Below, one piece after another: positions 26,805-36,249 of a DNA stretch of 47,028 nt (within the stretch, counting starts at the first letter, position 1; every line of letters starts with the position of its first letter). The position numbers and the translations under genes are program-made. The notes under the pieces were generated by a model, which ran no database searches, was not told where the DNA came from, and saw only the letters and a list, made by a program, of their open reading frames with translations. The DNA lies in assembly GCA_023412855.1 (NCBI GenBank), contig JAEZRJ010000045.1, forward strand, positions 1 through 47,028. Direction: 5' to 3'. Source of the DNA: Bacillota bacterium (GTDB lineage: Bacteria; Bacillota; Clostridia; Lachnospirales; Lachnospiraceae).

Positions 26805-28079
26805 ATGGATAAAAAGGCGGATATTTTAATCGTAGGCGGAGGACCGGCGGGGCTGGCGGCGGCAGTAGCGGCCCGCAAATCCGGGATAGAGAATGTTCTT
26901 GTGCTGGAGCGGGATGAAGAATTAGGCGGAATCCTGAATCAGTGTATCCACAACGGATTCGGGCTGCACACCTTCAAGGAGGAGCTGACCGGACCGGAAT
27001 ATGCACAAAGATATATCGGTCAGGCGTTGGCGTTGGGGATACCTTGCCTGCTACGCACCATCGTTGTGGATATTTCTGCTGAAAAGGATAAGAAACTCAT
27101 CACTGCGATGAATAAGAAAGACGGCCTTTTTACAATAGAGGCGAAGGCAGTGGTTCTGGCCATGGGATGCAGAGAGCGTTCCAGGGGAGCCTTGAATATT
27201 CCGGGGTATCGTCCGGCGGGCATCTACTCGGCGGGGACGGCCCAGCGCTATGTGAATATGGAAGGAAGGATGCCGGGGAAGGAAGTTGTGATACTTGGTT
27301 CCGGTGACATCGGCCTGATTATGGCAAGAAGGATGACGCTGGAAGGAGCGAAGGTTAAGCTGGTGGCGGAGCTGATGCCCTATTCCGGCGGCCTTAAGAG
27401 GAATATCGTGCAGTGTCTGGAGGACTATAACATTCCCCTTAAGCTAAGCCATACGGTCATAGATATAGACGGGAAGGAAAGAGTAAAGGGAGTGACCGTG
27501 GCAGAAGTGGGCGGTAATAGGAAGCCTATCCCGGGCACGGAGGAATATATAAGCTGCGACACTCTTCTGCTTTCCTGCGGACTTATACCGGAGAACGAGC
27601 TGTCAGAGGGCTTGGGAGTAGTGCTGAACCCTGTGACGGCTGGCCCTGTGGTGAACGAAAGCCTGGAGACCAGCGTAGAAGGAGTGTTTGCCTGCGGAAA
27701 TGTGCTTCACGTACATGATCTGGTGGATCATGTATCGGAGGAGGCTTACGGCGCCGGAGAGCATGCTGCCGCTTATGTGAAAGAAAAGCGTTCTGCAAGG
27801 GCAGAAGCTGTGGCTATAAAATGCGAAGGGGGTGTGCGTTATACTGTACCCTCCCTTCTGCGGGTGGAATATATGGAAAAGGAGCAGGTGGTTAGATTCC
27901 GTGTGGGAAATGTGTACCGGAATGTTTTTCTGACGGTTTACTATAATGACACGATTGCCATAAAACAGAAAAAACGTGTCCTTCTTCCGGGAGAAATGGA
28001 GCAGATCAAATTAAAGAAAAGTGAGTTAGAGAAATTTTCTGATTTAAAATCGATTACTGTGTCAATAGAAGCGGAATAG
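26805..28079 (+). CDS. FAD/NAD(P) oxidoreductase, GlpB-like subunit
   Basis: A 424-residue flavoprotein with two dinucleotide folds: ADILIVGGGPAGLAAAVAA at 4-22 (FAD) and VVILGSGDIGLIMARRM at ~163 (NAD(P)H). The ATP/FAD contact VEGVFACGNVLHVHDLVD lies near 300. The last ~85 residues are a small beta domain. This family always accompanies the GlpA-like dehydrogenase and DUF1667 in Clostridia and is thought to pass electrons from the [2Fe-2S] subunit to NAD(P) or another acceptor. RBS AGGAG at 26788; 25-base gap after glpA. Confidence 0.88.
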   Translation: MDKKADILIVGGGPAGLAAAVAARKSGIENVLVLERDEELGGILNQCIHNGFGLHTFKEELTGPEYAQRYIGQALALGIPCLLRTIVVDISAEKDKKLITAMNKKDGLFTIEAKAVVLAMGCRERSRGALNIPGYRPAGIYSAGTAQRYVNMEGRMPGKEVVILGSGDIGLIMARRMTLEGAKVKLVAELMPYSGGLKRNIVQCLEDYNIPLKLSHTVIDIDGKERVKGVTVAEVGGNRKPIPGTEEYISCDTLLLSCGLIPENELSEGLGVVLNPVTAGPVVNESLETSVEGVFACGNVLHVHDLVDHVSEEAYGAGEHAAAYVKEKRSARAEAVAIKCEGGVRYTVPSLLRVEYMEKEQVVRFRVGNVYRNVFLTVYYNDTIAIKQKKRVLLPGEMEQIKLKKSELEKFSDLKSITVSIEAE

Positions 28080-28160
28080 GGAGGGGGACGCTGCTTCGGC
28101 GGGCTGGATAGGAAGGCTTTAAGAAAAAGGTCGGCATAATATTGTAAAGGGTGGGTGAAT

Positions 28161-28589
28161 ATGGAGAAAACAGACGGGCTTGAAAGGGAAGATGGTTTTG
28201 AAAAGATAGAAGGCTTGGATAAGAAGGAATTGATATGTGTCCGGTGCCCGGTGGGATGTATGCTCACGGTAACGGTTCAGGAGGATGGCACGCTGGAGGT
28301 GAAGGGGAACTCATGCGGCAGGGGGGAGGAATATGCCCGCAAGGAATTGACGGACCCCACGAGAATCGTAACGACTACGGTTCGTGTGCGGGGCGGCAGG
28401 CAGGCGGTAGTGTCTGTGAAGACTAAGTATGATATTCCCAAAGGAAAAGTTATGGAATGTATGGAGGCACTTAAGTCGGTAGAAGTGGAGGCTCCGGTCT
28501 TTATGGGAGCGGTTATTTTATCTGATGCGGCGGGGACGGGAGTGGACGTTGTCGCAACGAAGAGTGTGGATAGGTCTGGGACCGATTAA
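28161..28589 (+). CDS. DUF1667 protein of the glycerol-3-phosphate operon
   Basis: A 142-residue protein. An acidic ~25-residue lead is followed by the DUF1667 core with four cysteines: ICVRCPVGC and VKGNSCGRGEEYARKEL. The middle reads TVRVRGG then VSVKTKYDIPKGKVMECM. The cysteines suggest a metal or iron-sulfur site. It regularly follows the GlpA/GlpB-like pair and precedes glpK, so it probably belongs to the same electron-transfer complex. GTG 28155 is an alternative start adding two residues. Confidence 0.88.
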   Translation: MEKTDGLEREDGFEKIEGLDKKELICVRCPVGCMLTVTVQEDGTLEVKGNSCGRGEEYARKELTDPTRIVTTTVRVRGGRQAVVSVKTKYDIPKGKVMECMEALKSVEVEAPVFMGAVILSDAAGTGVDVVATKSVDRSGTD

Positions 28590-28594
28590 AACAG

Positions 28595-28618
28595 AAAAGT
28601 GTGTGCCGCGCTTTTTTT
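28595..28618 (+). terminator. Weak hairpin terminator or attenuator before glpK
   Basis: AAAAGTG (28595-28601) pairs with CGCTTTT (28609-28615) with one G-U pair, followed by a T run. A short stem, so partial readthrough into glpK is likely. Confidence 0.4.
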
Positions 28619-28659
28619 AAATATTTTAATTATTTTGAACCGGAAAAGAGAGGTATCGT

Positions 28660-30156
28660 ATGGGAAAGTATATGATGGCATTGGATCAGGGGACGACCAG
28701 TTCCCGATGTATTTTATTCGATAAGAAAGGGAAGATCTGCAGCATTGCGCAGAAGGAATTTAACCAGATTTATCCGGTGCCCGGCTGGGTAGAACACAAT
28801 CCTATGGAAATATGGTCCTCGCAGTTAGCCGTTGCTACGGAGGCTATGGCGTTGCTTGGTGTGAATGCAGAGGAGATAAGCGGCATAGGAATTACGAATC
28901 AGCGGGAAACTACGATTATCTGGGATAAGAAGACGGGAGAGCCCGTCTATAATGCGATCGTTTGGCAATGCCGAAGGACAGCGGACAGAATTGATGCGCT
29001 GAACGAAGAAGGGTATGGAGACATTATCAGGGAGAAGACAGGACTCATTCCCGACGCTTATTTCTCCGCGACGAAGATAACGTGGATACTGGATAACGTA
29101 GAGGGTGCGAGAAAACGTGCGGAGGCGGGTGAACTTCTCTTCGGTACGGTGGATACCTGGCTTATTTGGAACATGACCAGAGGGCAGGTACACATTACCG
29201 ATTACACCAATGCGTCCCGTACCATGCTTTTTAATATCCACGAGCTTTGCTGGGATGAGGAACTGCTTGCCAAGCTGAACATTCCCGCCTCTATGCTGCC
29301 GGAGGTAAAGCCCTCCAGTTGTATTTACGGCTATACGGATAAAGGAATTCTGGGAGGAAATATCCCTATAGCCGGTGCGGCGGGAGACCAGCAGGCCGCC
29401 TTGTTCGGACAGTGCTGTTTCGAATCGGGACAGGTGAAAAATACATATGGTACAGGTTGTTTTCTACTGATGAATACAGGGTATAAGGCTACAGTATCGA
29501 AGCACGGACTGCTTACCACGATTGCCGCAAGCACCGGGGATAAAGTGGAATATGCACTGGAGGGAAGTGTATTCGTGGCCGGAGCAGCGGTGCAATGGCT
29601 GCGGGATGAGATGCGGATGTTAGGGAAATCCTCACAGTCTGAGGAATATGCGGATATGGTGCCAAATACCAATGGAGTATATATCGTCCCTGCTTTTGCA
29701 GGATTAGGCGCTCCTTATTGGAATCAGTATACGAGAGGGACGGTAGTTGGTATTACGCGGGGGTGTAAAAAAGAGCATTTTGTCCGTGCGACCCTGGAAT
29801 CCATCGCTTACCAGACGGCGGATGTACTGCGAGCCATGGAAGAAGATTCGGGAATACGGCTGAAGGAGCTGAAGGTGGATGGAGGGGCCTGTGCCAACCA
29901 TTTCCTGATGAAGTTTCAAGCGGATATTATCGATGCAACGGTATACAGGCCGAAATGTATTGAGACTACGGCTTTGGGTGCGGCTTATCTGGCCGGGCTG
30001 GCTACCGGATTCTATAAGGATAAAGACGAGATTCGTGAAAACTGGCAGATGGGAAGGACATTTCTTTCGTCTATGCAGGAGGAGGAAAGAGCCAAATTGT
30101 TAAAGGGATGGAAGAAAGCGGTTCGCTGTGCGCTGGCCTATAGCGATAACGAATAA
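28660..30156 (+). CDS. glpK: Glycerol kinase
   Basis: A 498-residue kinase of the FGGY family that makes glycerol-3-phosphate from glycerol and ATP. N-terminal phosphate loop MALDQGTTSSRCILFD; glycerol contacts GITNQRET and WVEHNPMEIW; the FGGY domain 2 has NTYGTGCFLLMNTG and DGGACANHFLMKFQADI. Length is standard. No His-phosphorylation site judged. RBS AGAGAGG at 28648. Its product feeds the glpA/glpB/DUF1667 set upstream, forming a compact glycerol to DHAP pathway. Confidence 0.96.
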   Translation: MGKYMMALDQGTTSSRCILFDKKGKICSIAQKEFNQIYPVPGWVEHNPMEIWSSQLAVATEAMALLGVNAEEISGIGITNQRETTIIWDKKTGEPVYNAIVWQCRRTADRIDALNEEGYGDIIREKTGLIPDAYFSATKITWILDNVEGARKRAEAGELLFGTVDTWLIWNMTRGQVHITDYTNASRTMLFNIHELCWDEELLAKLNIPASMLPEVKPSSCIYGYTDKGILGGNIPIAGAAGDQQAALFGQCCFESGQVKNTYGTGCFLLMNTGYKATVSKHGLLTTIAASTGDKVEYALEGSVFVAGAAVQWLRDEMRMLGKSSQSEEYADMVPNTNGVYIVPAFAGLGAPYWNQYTRGTVVGITRGCKKEHFVRATLESIAYQTADVLRAMEEDSGIRLKELKVDGGACANHFLMKFQADIIDATVYRPKCIETTALGAAYLAGLATGFYKDKDEIRENWQMGRTFLSSMQEEERAKLLKGWKKAVRCALAYSDNE

Positions 30157-30203
30157 AATTGTTGCAGTTCAGCTTTCGGCTAAATTGCAGCATGTATGCA
30201 CAC

Positions 30204-30444
30204 AAAATGCGATGAAACAGCATTTTGGCGCTTGCAGCCCTTGCAAAAGTGCATAGAGTCACAATTTTGGCGCCACAGTATGGAATGCTGAATGATAGTT
30301 ACTGTTCACACAGTAGCTTAACACTTGCTGTTAAGCTGCGTAAGAAAGTGATGCAAGAGATGATTTCTGCTTCGCGGAGCGAATTTACATGCAAAATTTG
30401 CATTGCAGAAATCATGCGTTACTGAGAACGGAGTGAACAGCAAC
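30204..30444 (+). other. Multi-branched folded intergenic region (ncRNA or palindromic repeat)
   Basis: Between glpK and the alpha-galactosidase there is no gene but much pairing. AAAATGC (30204-30210) pairs with GCATTTT (30220-30226). GTTACTGTTCAC (30298-30309) pairs with GTGAACAGCAAC (30433-30444), one mismatch, enclosing two perfect hairpins: AGCTTAACA/TGTTAAGCT (30315-30337) and ATGATTTCTGC/GCAGAAATCAT (30360-30415). The latter holds a 15-base palindrome ATGCAAAATTTGCAT. This forms a closed three-way-junction shape. Could be a structured RNA, or a palindromic mobile relic; strand unknown, shown as plus. Confidence 0.55.
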
Positions 30445-30483
30445 GAATGGTAATATAAAAATAATAAATAATGTGAAATAAGG

Positions 30484-30511
30484 TTGACATTGCCCATATT
30501 TAATTTATAAT
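30484..30511 (+). promoter_or_regulatory. Sigma-A promoter of the alpha-galactosidase operon
   Basis: TTGACA (30484-30489), 16 bases, TATAAT (30506-30511). A near-consensus promoter about 45 bases before the start codon. Flanking AT-rich dyads may hold the LacI operator, but no clear CG-centred palindrome was found. Confidence 0.8.
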
Positions 30512-30559
30512 TTAATTAAAATTACTTTATTTTAACTTAAAAATATTTAGGAGAACATT

Positions 30560-32776
30560 ATGGGAATAAGACATTATGATTTGGAGCCGCAGAACGCTCA
30601 TGCGGCGAAGCGCGTTTTTAAATTAGATACACCGAATACTTCCTATGTTATGGCAGTAGTGGATGAGGATAATTTTCTCGGACATGTATATTATGGAAGC
30701 AGGCTGAAAGATCATGATGTAACTTATCTGCTCCGGACGAAAGAAGCTCCCTTTGTACCATCGGGAAACGATAGAGATAAGTGTTCTTTTATGGACTCCT
30801 TTCCTATGGAATATCCGGGGCACGGTTTGGGGGATTACAGAGAAGGCTGTATCGATGTGGTTTCTCAGGAAGGGCACCGGGGTGTGAGCCTTTCCGCAAT
30901 TTCTCACAAAATATATGCGGGGAAGCCGAGTCTTACCGGCTTGCCGGCCACCTTCGGGGGAGAGCAGGAATGCACCACTTTGGAGATCCTATGCGAGGAT
31001 AAAGCGCTGGGACTTGCCGTAACGCTTATGTATACTGCCTTTGAGGATGTAGATGTGATAACGAGAAGCGTTTATGTGGAGAACGTTTCTGAAAAGGAAG
31101 TCTATTTGACCAAGGTATTGTCGGCTTGCCTGGATATGGATAACAAAGAATTTGAACGAATAACGCTTCATGGCTCATGGGCGAGAGAACGTCATATTCA
31201 AAGACAGAAAATCGGCTTCGGCAAATATGCCGTTTCTTCCCTGCGGGGAGAACCGGGGCATCAGGAGCATCCGTTTATGGCTCTGATGACGGAAGGCGCT
31301 TCCCAGGATGCGGGTGAGGTCTATGCGGTACACTTTGTTTATTCCGGCAACTTTATCGTTCAGGAGGAAGTGAACCAATTTGACAGCGTCCGGCTGACAA
31401 TAGGAATCAATTCCGGGGATTTTTGCTGGAAGCTTGGCCCGGGAGAGGGCTTCCAGGCACCTGAGGCTGTTTTGGTATATTCGGAAGACGGAATCGGCGG
31501 CATGACCCGCACCTTCCATGACTTATATAGGAATCATCTGATAAGAGGAGAGTATAAGGATAAAAAGAGGCCTATACTCATCAACAACTGGGAAGCTACT
31601 TATTTCGATTTCGATACGGATAAATTATTATCCATTGCGAAGCAGGCTTCAGAGCTTGGAATAGAGATGCTCGTTATGGACGACGGCTGGTTCGGGAATA
31701 GAGACAGTGATAACCGGGCATTGGGTGACTGGCAGGTAAACGAGGAAAAATTAAAAGGCGGATTGGACTTTCTCGTAAAGGAAGTGAACAAGCTCGGGAT
31801 GAAATTCGGTATATGGTTCGAACCGGAGATGATTTCTCCCGATTCCGATTTATACAGAAGCCATCCGGACTGGGCAATTGCAATACCTGGCAGAAGAGCC
31901 GCGCTTGCGAGGAACCAGTATGTCCTTGACATAACGAGGAAGGACGTTCGGGATTATGTGTACGAATGCGTGGCAGGAATCCTCAGAAGCGCTGATATCG
32001 AATATGTGAAATGGGATATGAACCGTCCTCTTTCTGATATTGGAAGCGCTAAGCTCCCCGCCGACCGGCAGGGAGAGATATATCACCGTTATGTGCTGGC
32101 GCTGTATGAATTACAAAACCGCCTGACGGAAGAATTCCCGTACCTGCTGTTAGAGAACTGCTCTGGCGGCGGTGCGCGGTTTGACCCCGGCATGCTCTAT
32201 TACAGCCCGCAAATATGGTGCTCCGACGATACGGATGCCATAGAACGTCTGGAAATTCAGGAGGGAACTGCACTCATATATCCTCTTTCGTCCATGGGAG
32301 CTCATGTGTCCGATTGTCCCAACCATACGGTAGGAAGAATCACCCCTTTTGAAACGAGGGGCTACGTTGCGCTGGCAGGAACCTTCGGCTACGAGCTGGA
32401 TGTGACGAGGATACCGGAGGAGGATAGAAAGATGATTCCCTCTCAGGTAGCCATGTACCATAAATACAACGATTTGGTACGCAGCGGCGATTATTACCGG
32501 ATCGCTTCCTACAGAGAAAATCACCGGTATGATTGTTATGCGGTGGTGAGCAAGGATAAAAAGGAGGCTCTGGTTACTTACATACAAGTACTGAACTGTC
32601 CCAATTATCATAGCCGCAGAATATATTTAAAGGGTCTGGACCCGAATATGAAATACCGCATAGAGGGGGAGGAAGAGGAGTATTACGGAGATACCCTGAT
32701 GAAAGCGGGAATGCAGGCGGAGAATTTAGGGGGAGATTTTAAAGGGAGATTATATCATTTGAAAGCAGTTCTGTAA
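30560..32776 (+). CDS. Alpha-galactosidase, GH36
   Basis: A 738-residue cytoplasmic enzyme, the usual length of GH36 subgroup I. N-terminal beta-supersandwich to ~320, then the (beta/alpha)8 barrel beginning near LINNWEATYFDFDTDKL. The nucleophile is Asp486 in YVKWDMN; the acid/base lies in CSDDTDAIERL (Asp556/557). MDDGWFGNRD and WFEPEMISPDSD are further barrel motifs. It releases galactose from melibiose, raffinose or galactomannan fragments. RBS TAGGAG at 30548. Followed by a LacI regulator 21 bases later. No transporter in the cluster, so uptake must come from elsewhere. Confidence 0.95.
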   Translation: MGIRHYDLEPQNAHAAKRVFKLDTPNTSYVMAVVDEDNFLGHVYYGSRLKDHDVTYLLRTKEAPFVPSGNDRDKCSFMDSFPMEYPGHGLGDYREGCIDVVSQEGHRGVSLSAISHKIYAGKPSLTGLPATFGGEQECTTLEILCEDKALGLAVTLMYTAFEDVDVITRSVYVENVSEKEVYLTKVLSACLDMDNKEFERITLHGSWARERHIQRQKIGFGKYAVSSLRGEPGHQEHPFMALMTEGASQDAGEVYAVHFVYSGNFIVQEEVNQFDSVRLTIGINSGDFCWKLGPGEGFQAPEAVLVYSEDGIGGMTRTFHDLYRNHLIRGEYKDKKRPILINNWEATYFDFDTDKLLSIAKQASELGIEMLVMDDGWFGNRDSDNRALGDWQVNEEKLKGGLDFLVKEVNKLGMKFGIWFEPEMISPDSDLYRSHPDWAIAIPGRRAALARNQYVLDITRKDVRDYVYECVAGILRSADIEYVKWDMNRPLSDIGSAKLPADRQGEIYHRYVLALYELQNRLTEEFPYLLLENCSGGGARFDPGMLYYSPQIWCSDDTDAIERLEIQEGTALIYPLSSMGAHVSDCPNHTVGRITPFETRGYVALAGTFGYELDVTRIPEEDRKMIPSQVAMYHKYNDLVRSGDYYRIASYRENHRYDCYAVVSKDKKEALVTYIQVLNCPNYHSRRIYLKGLDPNMKYRIEGEEEEYYGDTLMKAGMQAENLGGDFKGRLYHLKAVL

Positions 32777-32797
32777 GGGAATGAAAGGAGCAGAAAA

Positions 32798-33826
32798 ATG
32801 GCAAAGACGGTTAAAATGGCTGATATTGCGGAGATGATGAACGTCAGCGTGGTTACGGTATCCAAGGCATTGTCAGGGCAAAAGGGAGTCAGCGAAGAGG
32901 TCCGTGAGAAGATTGTAAAGCTGGCGGAGGAGATGGGTTATAAGCAGCCCTCGGCGCTTAAATTGGCAAGGAGCCGTAAGAGCTATAATATAGGAGTGCT
33001 TGTATCTGACCGTTTTCTGGATAAATATAAGTCCTTCTATTGGGAGATGTATCAGGAGGTAGCGCAGAGAGCCTTGCAGAAGGATTGTTTTACCATGCTG
33101 GAGGTGCTTGGAATTGAAGAAGAAAAGTCGTTAACCCTTCCCAAGCTCCTGCAGGAGGAAAAGGTGGACGGTATGATTGTCATCGGTCTTCTTTGTGACC
33201 ATTACTTGGAAATGCTCGGAAGTTCGGTAAAAACGCCGCTGGTCTATCTTGATTTTTACGATAAAAGGCATGAATGCGATGCCATCATAACCGATAATTA
33301 TTATGGAATGTATAAGCTTACGAATTATCTCTTCGATATGGGGCATACGCAAATTGCCTACGTGGGAACGCTGCTGAATACAGGGAGCATAACGGATCGT
33401 TATTTCGGCTATGCGAAAGCGCTGTTAGAGCATGGACAGAACACGAGGGAGGAATGGATAGTAAAAGACAGAGACCCGGTTACGGGCAGGTCGGATCTGG
33501 GATTTGAATTGCAGCTTCCGGAAAAGATGCCTACGGCGTTCGCGTGCAACTGCGACTTGGCGGCCAGTCAGCTTATTAAAAAGCTGAAGGAAAACGGCTA
33601 CCGCGTGCCGGAGGATATTTCTGTGGTAGGCTTTGACAACTATCTTTATCCCGGTTTGTGCGATGTGGAAATAACCACTTACGAGGTCGATATGAAGGAA
33701 ATGGCGCGAAAGAGCATCAACAATCTTTTGAGGAAAATATCGGGAGAATATTATAAGCAGGGAATAACGATTGTAGAAGGGCATATTGTGCTCAAGGACA
33801 GCGTAAAGAGGAATAAAATATCTTAA
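32798..33826 (+). CDS. LacI-family transcriptional regulator
   Basis: A 342-residue repressor. The N-terminal HTH and hinge helix: VKMADIAEMMNVSVVTVSKALSGQKGVSEEVREKI (5-39). The effector domain resembles periplasmic sugar-binding proteins, with IGVLVSDRF, DGMIVIGLL and VPEDISVVGFDNYLYPGL. RBS AAAGGAG at 32783, 21 bases after the galactosidase gene, so co-transcribed and probably autoregulated. The ligand is probably galactose or an alpha-galactoside (inference from position). Confidence 0.93.
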   Translation: MAKTVKMADIAEMMNVSVVTVSKALSGQKGVSEEVREKIVKLAEEMGYKQPSALKLARSRKSYNIGVLVSDRFLDKYKSFYWEMYQEVAQRALQKDCFTMLEVLGIEEEKSLTLPKLLQEEKVDGMIVIGLLCDHYLEMLGSSVKTPLVYLDFYDKRHECDAIITDNYYGMYKLTNYLFDMGHTQIAYVGTLLNTGSITDRYFGYAKALLEHGQNTREEWIVKDRDPVTGRSDLGFELQLPEKMPTAFACNCDLAASQLIKKLKENGYRVPEDISVVGFDNYLYPGLCDVEITTYEVDMKEMARKSINNLLRKISGEYYKQGITIVEGHIVLKDSVKRNKIS

Positions 33827-33937
33827 ACAAAAGTGTGCTTTGTGCACTCTTGCGGCCAGGCTCTTTGACAGTACCGCTTTTGCTTGGCGCGCGTAGCTGC
33901 GCATCTATCTTTCTTTAATAGGCGCACTTTTCTTTTA
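33826..33937 (-). repeat. Dispersed palindromic repeat, copy C (full length, inverted)
   Basis: On the minus strand it reads AAAAGTGCGCCTATT, then ATGCGCAGCTACGCGCGCC, AAGCAAAAGC, and ends GCACACTTTTGTT. It begins at the last base of the lacI gene and ends beside the convergent terminator at 33941. Aligns full length with 16928-17044. Confidence 0.8.
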
Positions 33938-33940
33938 AAG

Positions 33941-33989
33941 AAAAACTACGCTTTGGATAAAATTCATTTCTATCCAAAGCGTGGTTTTT
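33941..33989. terminator. Bidirectional terminator between lacI and the MgtC gene
   Basis: AAAAACTACGCTTTGGATA (33941-33959) pairs with TATCCAAAGCGTGGTTTTT (33971-33989) with one G-U-type mismatch. It serves both convergent genes; its right arm overlaps the MgtC stop. Confidence 0.9.
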
Positions 33990-34680
33990 ATGTTGAAAAC
34001 TTTTTCACTTCTTCAATATAATGAATACTTTCCAACTGGCTAAGCCTGTAAATAATATCCGAATGCAAATATTTTCCCTTCAAGTCCAGGTCGAGCTGTA
34101 CTGTCAGATCCCCTTCGGGAGAGCTCTTATGCTTCACGAGCTGAGCCACCTCATACCCGTTTTCCGCAAAGATATCGACAATATGCTGTAACCCTACATT
34201 TTTATCGACTTCCAGATAAATGGTCATGATCCGGTTGTATTTTTCGAGATGGGTGCTTATATGAGATAGAGCGGTGATGATGAACATCATGATAACGAAG
34301 GTAATGCAACTTGGAATGATCATCCCGGCGCCGACTGCGATACCGAGGATAGCGGTAGCCCATAGGGTGGCAGCCGTAGTCAGACCGCGGATTTGGTTGC
34401 GGGAGGTGAGTATAATACTGCCCATGCCAAGAAAACCGATGCCGCTTATGACCTGTGCGGCGAGCCGGGCTGCGTCGCCTGCGCCGTAGAGGCTGATTAA
34501 ATATTCGTTAATGACCATGGTGAGGGCGGAAGCCACGCAGACGATGGAAAAGGTGCGCAGTCCCACCGTACTCTTCTTGGATGCCCGCTCAAAACCGATG
34601 ATTGCGCCCATAATCATGGCGATAATAAGCCTTATTACGATGGAAAGATAAAAATGTTCTCCTGCTAATGCTGTAATCAT
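33988..34680 (-). CDS. MgtC/SapB-family membrane protein
   Basis: A 230-residue protein with about five membrane segments (residues 10-150), carrying the family signatures MGAIIGFERASKKSTVGLRT, SGIGFLGMGSIIL and RGLTTAATLWATAILGIAVG. The last ~75 residues form a soluble ACT-like domain. The family has been linked to low-magnesium survival and to inhibition of membrane ATPase in pathogens, but most homologues in commensals are of unknown role. RBS AAAGGGG 8 bases upstream. Monocistronic on the minus strand. Confidence 0.9.
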   Translation of the reverse strand: MITALAGEHFYLSIVIRLIIAMIMGAIIGFERASKKSTVGLRTFSIVCVASALTMVINEYLISLYGAGDAARLAAQVISGIGFLGMGSIILTSRNQIRGLTTAATLWATAILGIAVGAGMIIPSCITFVIMMFIITALSHISTHLEKYNRIMTIYLEVDKNVGLQHIVDIFAENGYEVAQLVKHKSSPEGDLTVQLDLDLKGKYLHSDIIYRLSQLESIHYIEEVKKFST

Positions 34681-34780
34681 GCGTAGAACCCCTTTGCAAT
34701 AAAATGATACTGATATTGTACCGTCTTTTTCATTCTATGTACAGAGGCAGAAATTGTTTACAGGTAATATCTGTTACAGT

Positions 34781-35701
34781 TTAGCCGAAGGCCGAACTGC
34801 AGCTAATGCCCGGCAGCTTCTTTTTATAGGATAGAGGAGTCATGCCCGTTTCTTTTTTAAATAAATAGATAAAATGGTTGGTGTTGTCAATGCCCACTAA
34901 GCTGCCCACTTCATGAACGCGGTAATCTGTAGTGAGAAGAAGATCTTTGGCGATTTCTACACGTTTTCCATTCAAATATTGCAGCGGTGATTCTCCGTAA
35001 TGAAAATGAAATTCCCGGCATAGCCGATACTTGCTGATAGAAAAGTGGGTTTCCAGTTCGTCCAGCGAGTAATTCTCCTGATAGGCGATATCGAAGAGGG
35101 CTTTCATTTCCTGCAAGTATGCCGGCACCTTCGTTTCAGGATTGTCGGCTTCCATACTTTCCATAAGAAGATCGCAGATGATATCGGTCAAAAAACGGGA
35201 ATCATATAGTTTGTTGCGGACACTGCCGGTTGTACTGTTAAGGGAAAGCTTCTGAATATTTCGTATGATAGTGGAATGATCCGGCAGTGCATAAAGCGGA
35301 AAGCCGTACCTGGACAATAAATTATAATAGAAATCCAGAATATCCCCCTTGATAAAAAAGACGCTGTAATTCCACGGAGATACAGCAATTTCCAGCTTGA
35401 ATCTCTTGTTGCATTTTAAAAATAACAAAGTGTTGCTCTCCAATGAGTAAATATTGCTCTCAAAGTGCAGCTTCCCATATCCATCCTCTGTATATAGAAG
35501 CAAATAGCAGTTAAGCGGATTCAGGTTGAAGGAATATGGGAAGGACGCCTCCAGGGTGCCTCCGGAAAGGATGGATATCAGTTCTTTGCCGGTATCCTCA
35601 TTTAGTTCATATCTGCTGCCCAGAAAAAAGTCCGTGGGTTTATCGGGAGAAAGGCGCGGCAAAGCGGCCAGATAGCTTTCAAAATCATCGGTAAAATTCA
35701 T
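34781..35701 (-). CDS. AraC-family transcriptional regulator
   Basis: A 306-residue regulator. Residues 1-195 form a cupin-like sensing part without a conserved motif I recognise. The C-terminal ~100 residues have the two AraC helix-turn-helix units: SLDELETHFSISKYRLCREFHFHYGESPLQYLNGKRV and VGSLVGIDNTNHFIYLFKKETGMTPLSYKK. RBS AGGAGG upstream of the start. It diverges from the alcohol dehydrogenase/aldo-keto reductase pair, so it may have controlled that operon before the IS110 insertion separated them. Confidence 0.9.
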   Translation of the reverse strand: MNFTDDFESYLAALPRLSPDKPTDFFLGSRYELNEDTGKELISILSGGTLEASFPYSFNLNPLNCYLLLYTEDGYGKLHFESNIYSLESNTLLFLKCNKRFKLEIAVSPWNYSVFFIKGDILDFYYNLLSRYGFPLYALPDHSTIIRNIQKLSLNSTTGSVRNKLYDSRFLTDIICDLLMESMEADNPETKVPAYLQEMKALFDIAYQENYSLDELETHFSISKYRLCREFHFHYGESPLQYLNGKRVEIAKDLLLTTDYRVHEVGSLVGIDNTNHFIYLFKKETGMTPLSYKKKLPGISCSSAFG

Positions 35702-36080
35702 ATGGAACCTCCTGTCTGTGAGTGAGGAAGGGGGTCTTTGCTATTCCTGCGACAATCATACCATAAATACATGTAAATTACAAATTATTTACTTAAATAA
35801 AAAAGTAATAAAAAGATAAAAACGACTAAATAAATGATGAAAGCGAGTTTCTGGAGGTTTGGCAAGAAAGAATATTTATAAAAAGTGCATAAAAAAACAA
35901 CATAAAAATTGTATAAAAAGAATAAATATACAAATACAACAAGAATTAAAGATTAAAAACAAGAATTGATGATGAATAAAAAATAAAGTTAAATATAATT
36001 AAATTAAAGTTACGGAGTAAAATTTGCTGAGCAAATAAATTTTACCGGGGGACTTAATACAGAAAACGAGCAAAACAAAA
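35702..36080. other. Original divergent intergenic region, cut by IS110
   Basis: About 380 very AT-rich bases, presumably the shared promoter region of the AraC gene and the dehydrogenase operon. A strong dyad at 36017-36045 has TTTGCTGAGCAAA as its inner part and GTAAAA/TTTTAC as outer arms; it lacks a T run and may be a regulator site. No gene seen. Confidence 0.5.
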
Positions 36081-36249
36081 AGACTAACTATTAAAAGTCA
36101 AGTCCTAAATTGATATTTTATGAATGAATTGCAGAAATGCATTTCAGATAAATAATAAACTTGGAATAAGTTCAATGAACATTGAAAACTGCATGACAAA
36201 TAGAGCATCTTTGTAGGTGCTTAAAAAGGAGATATTTATATATCAAAAA

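Noticed and set aside
36017..36045. Intrinsic terminator
   Set aside because: Good dyad but no T run; more likely a regulator-binding site.
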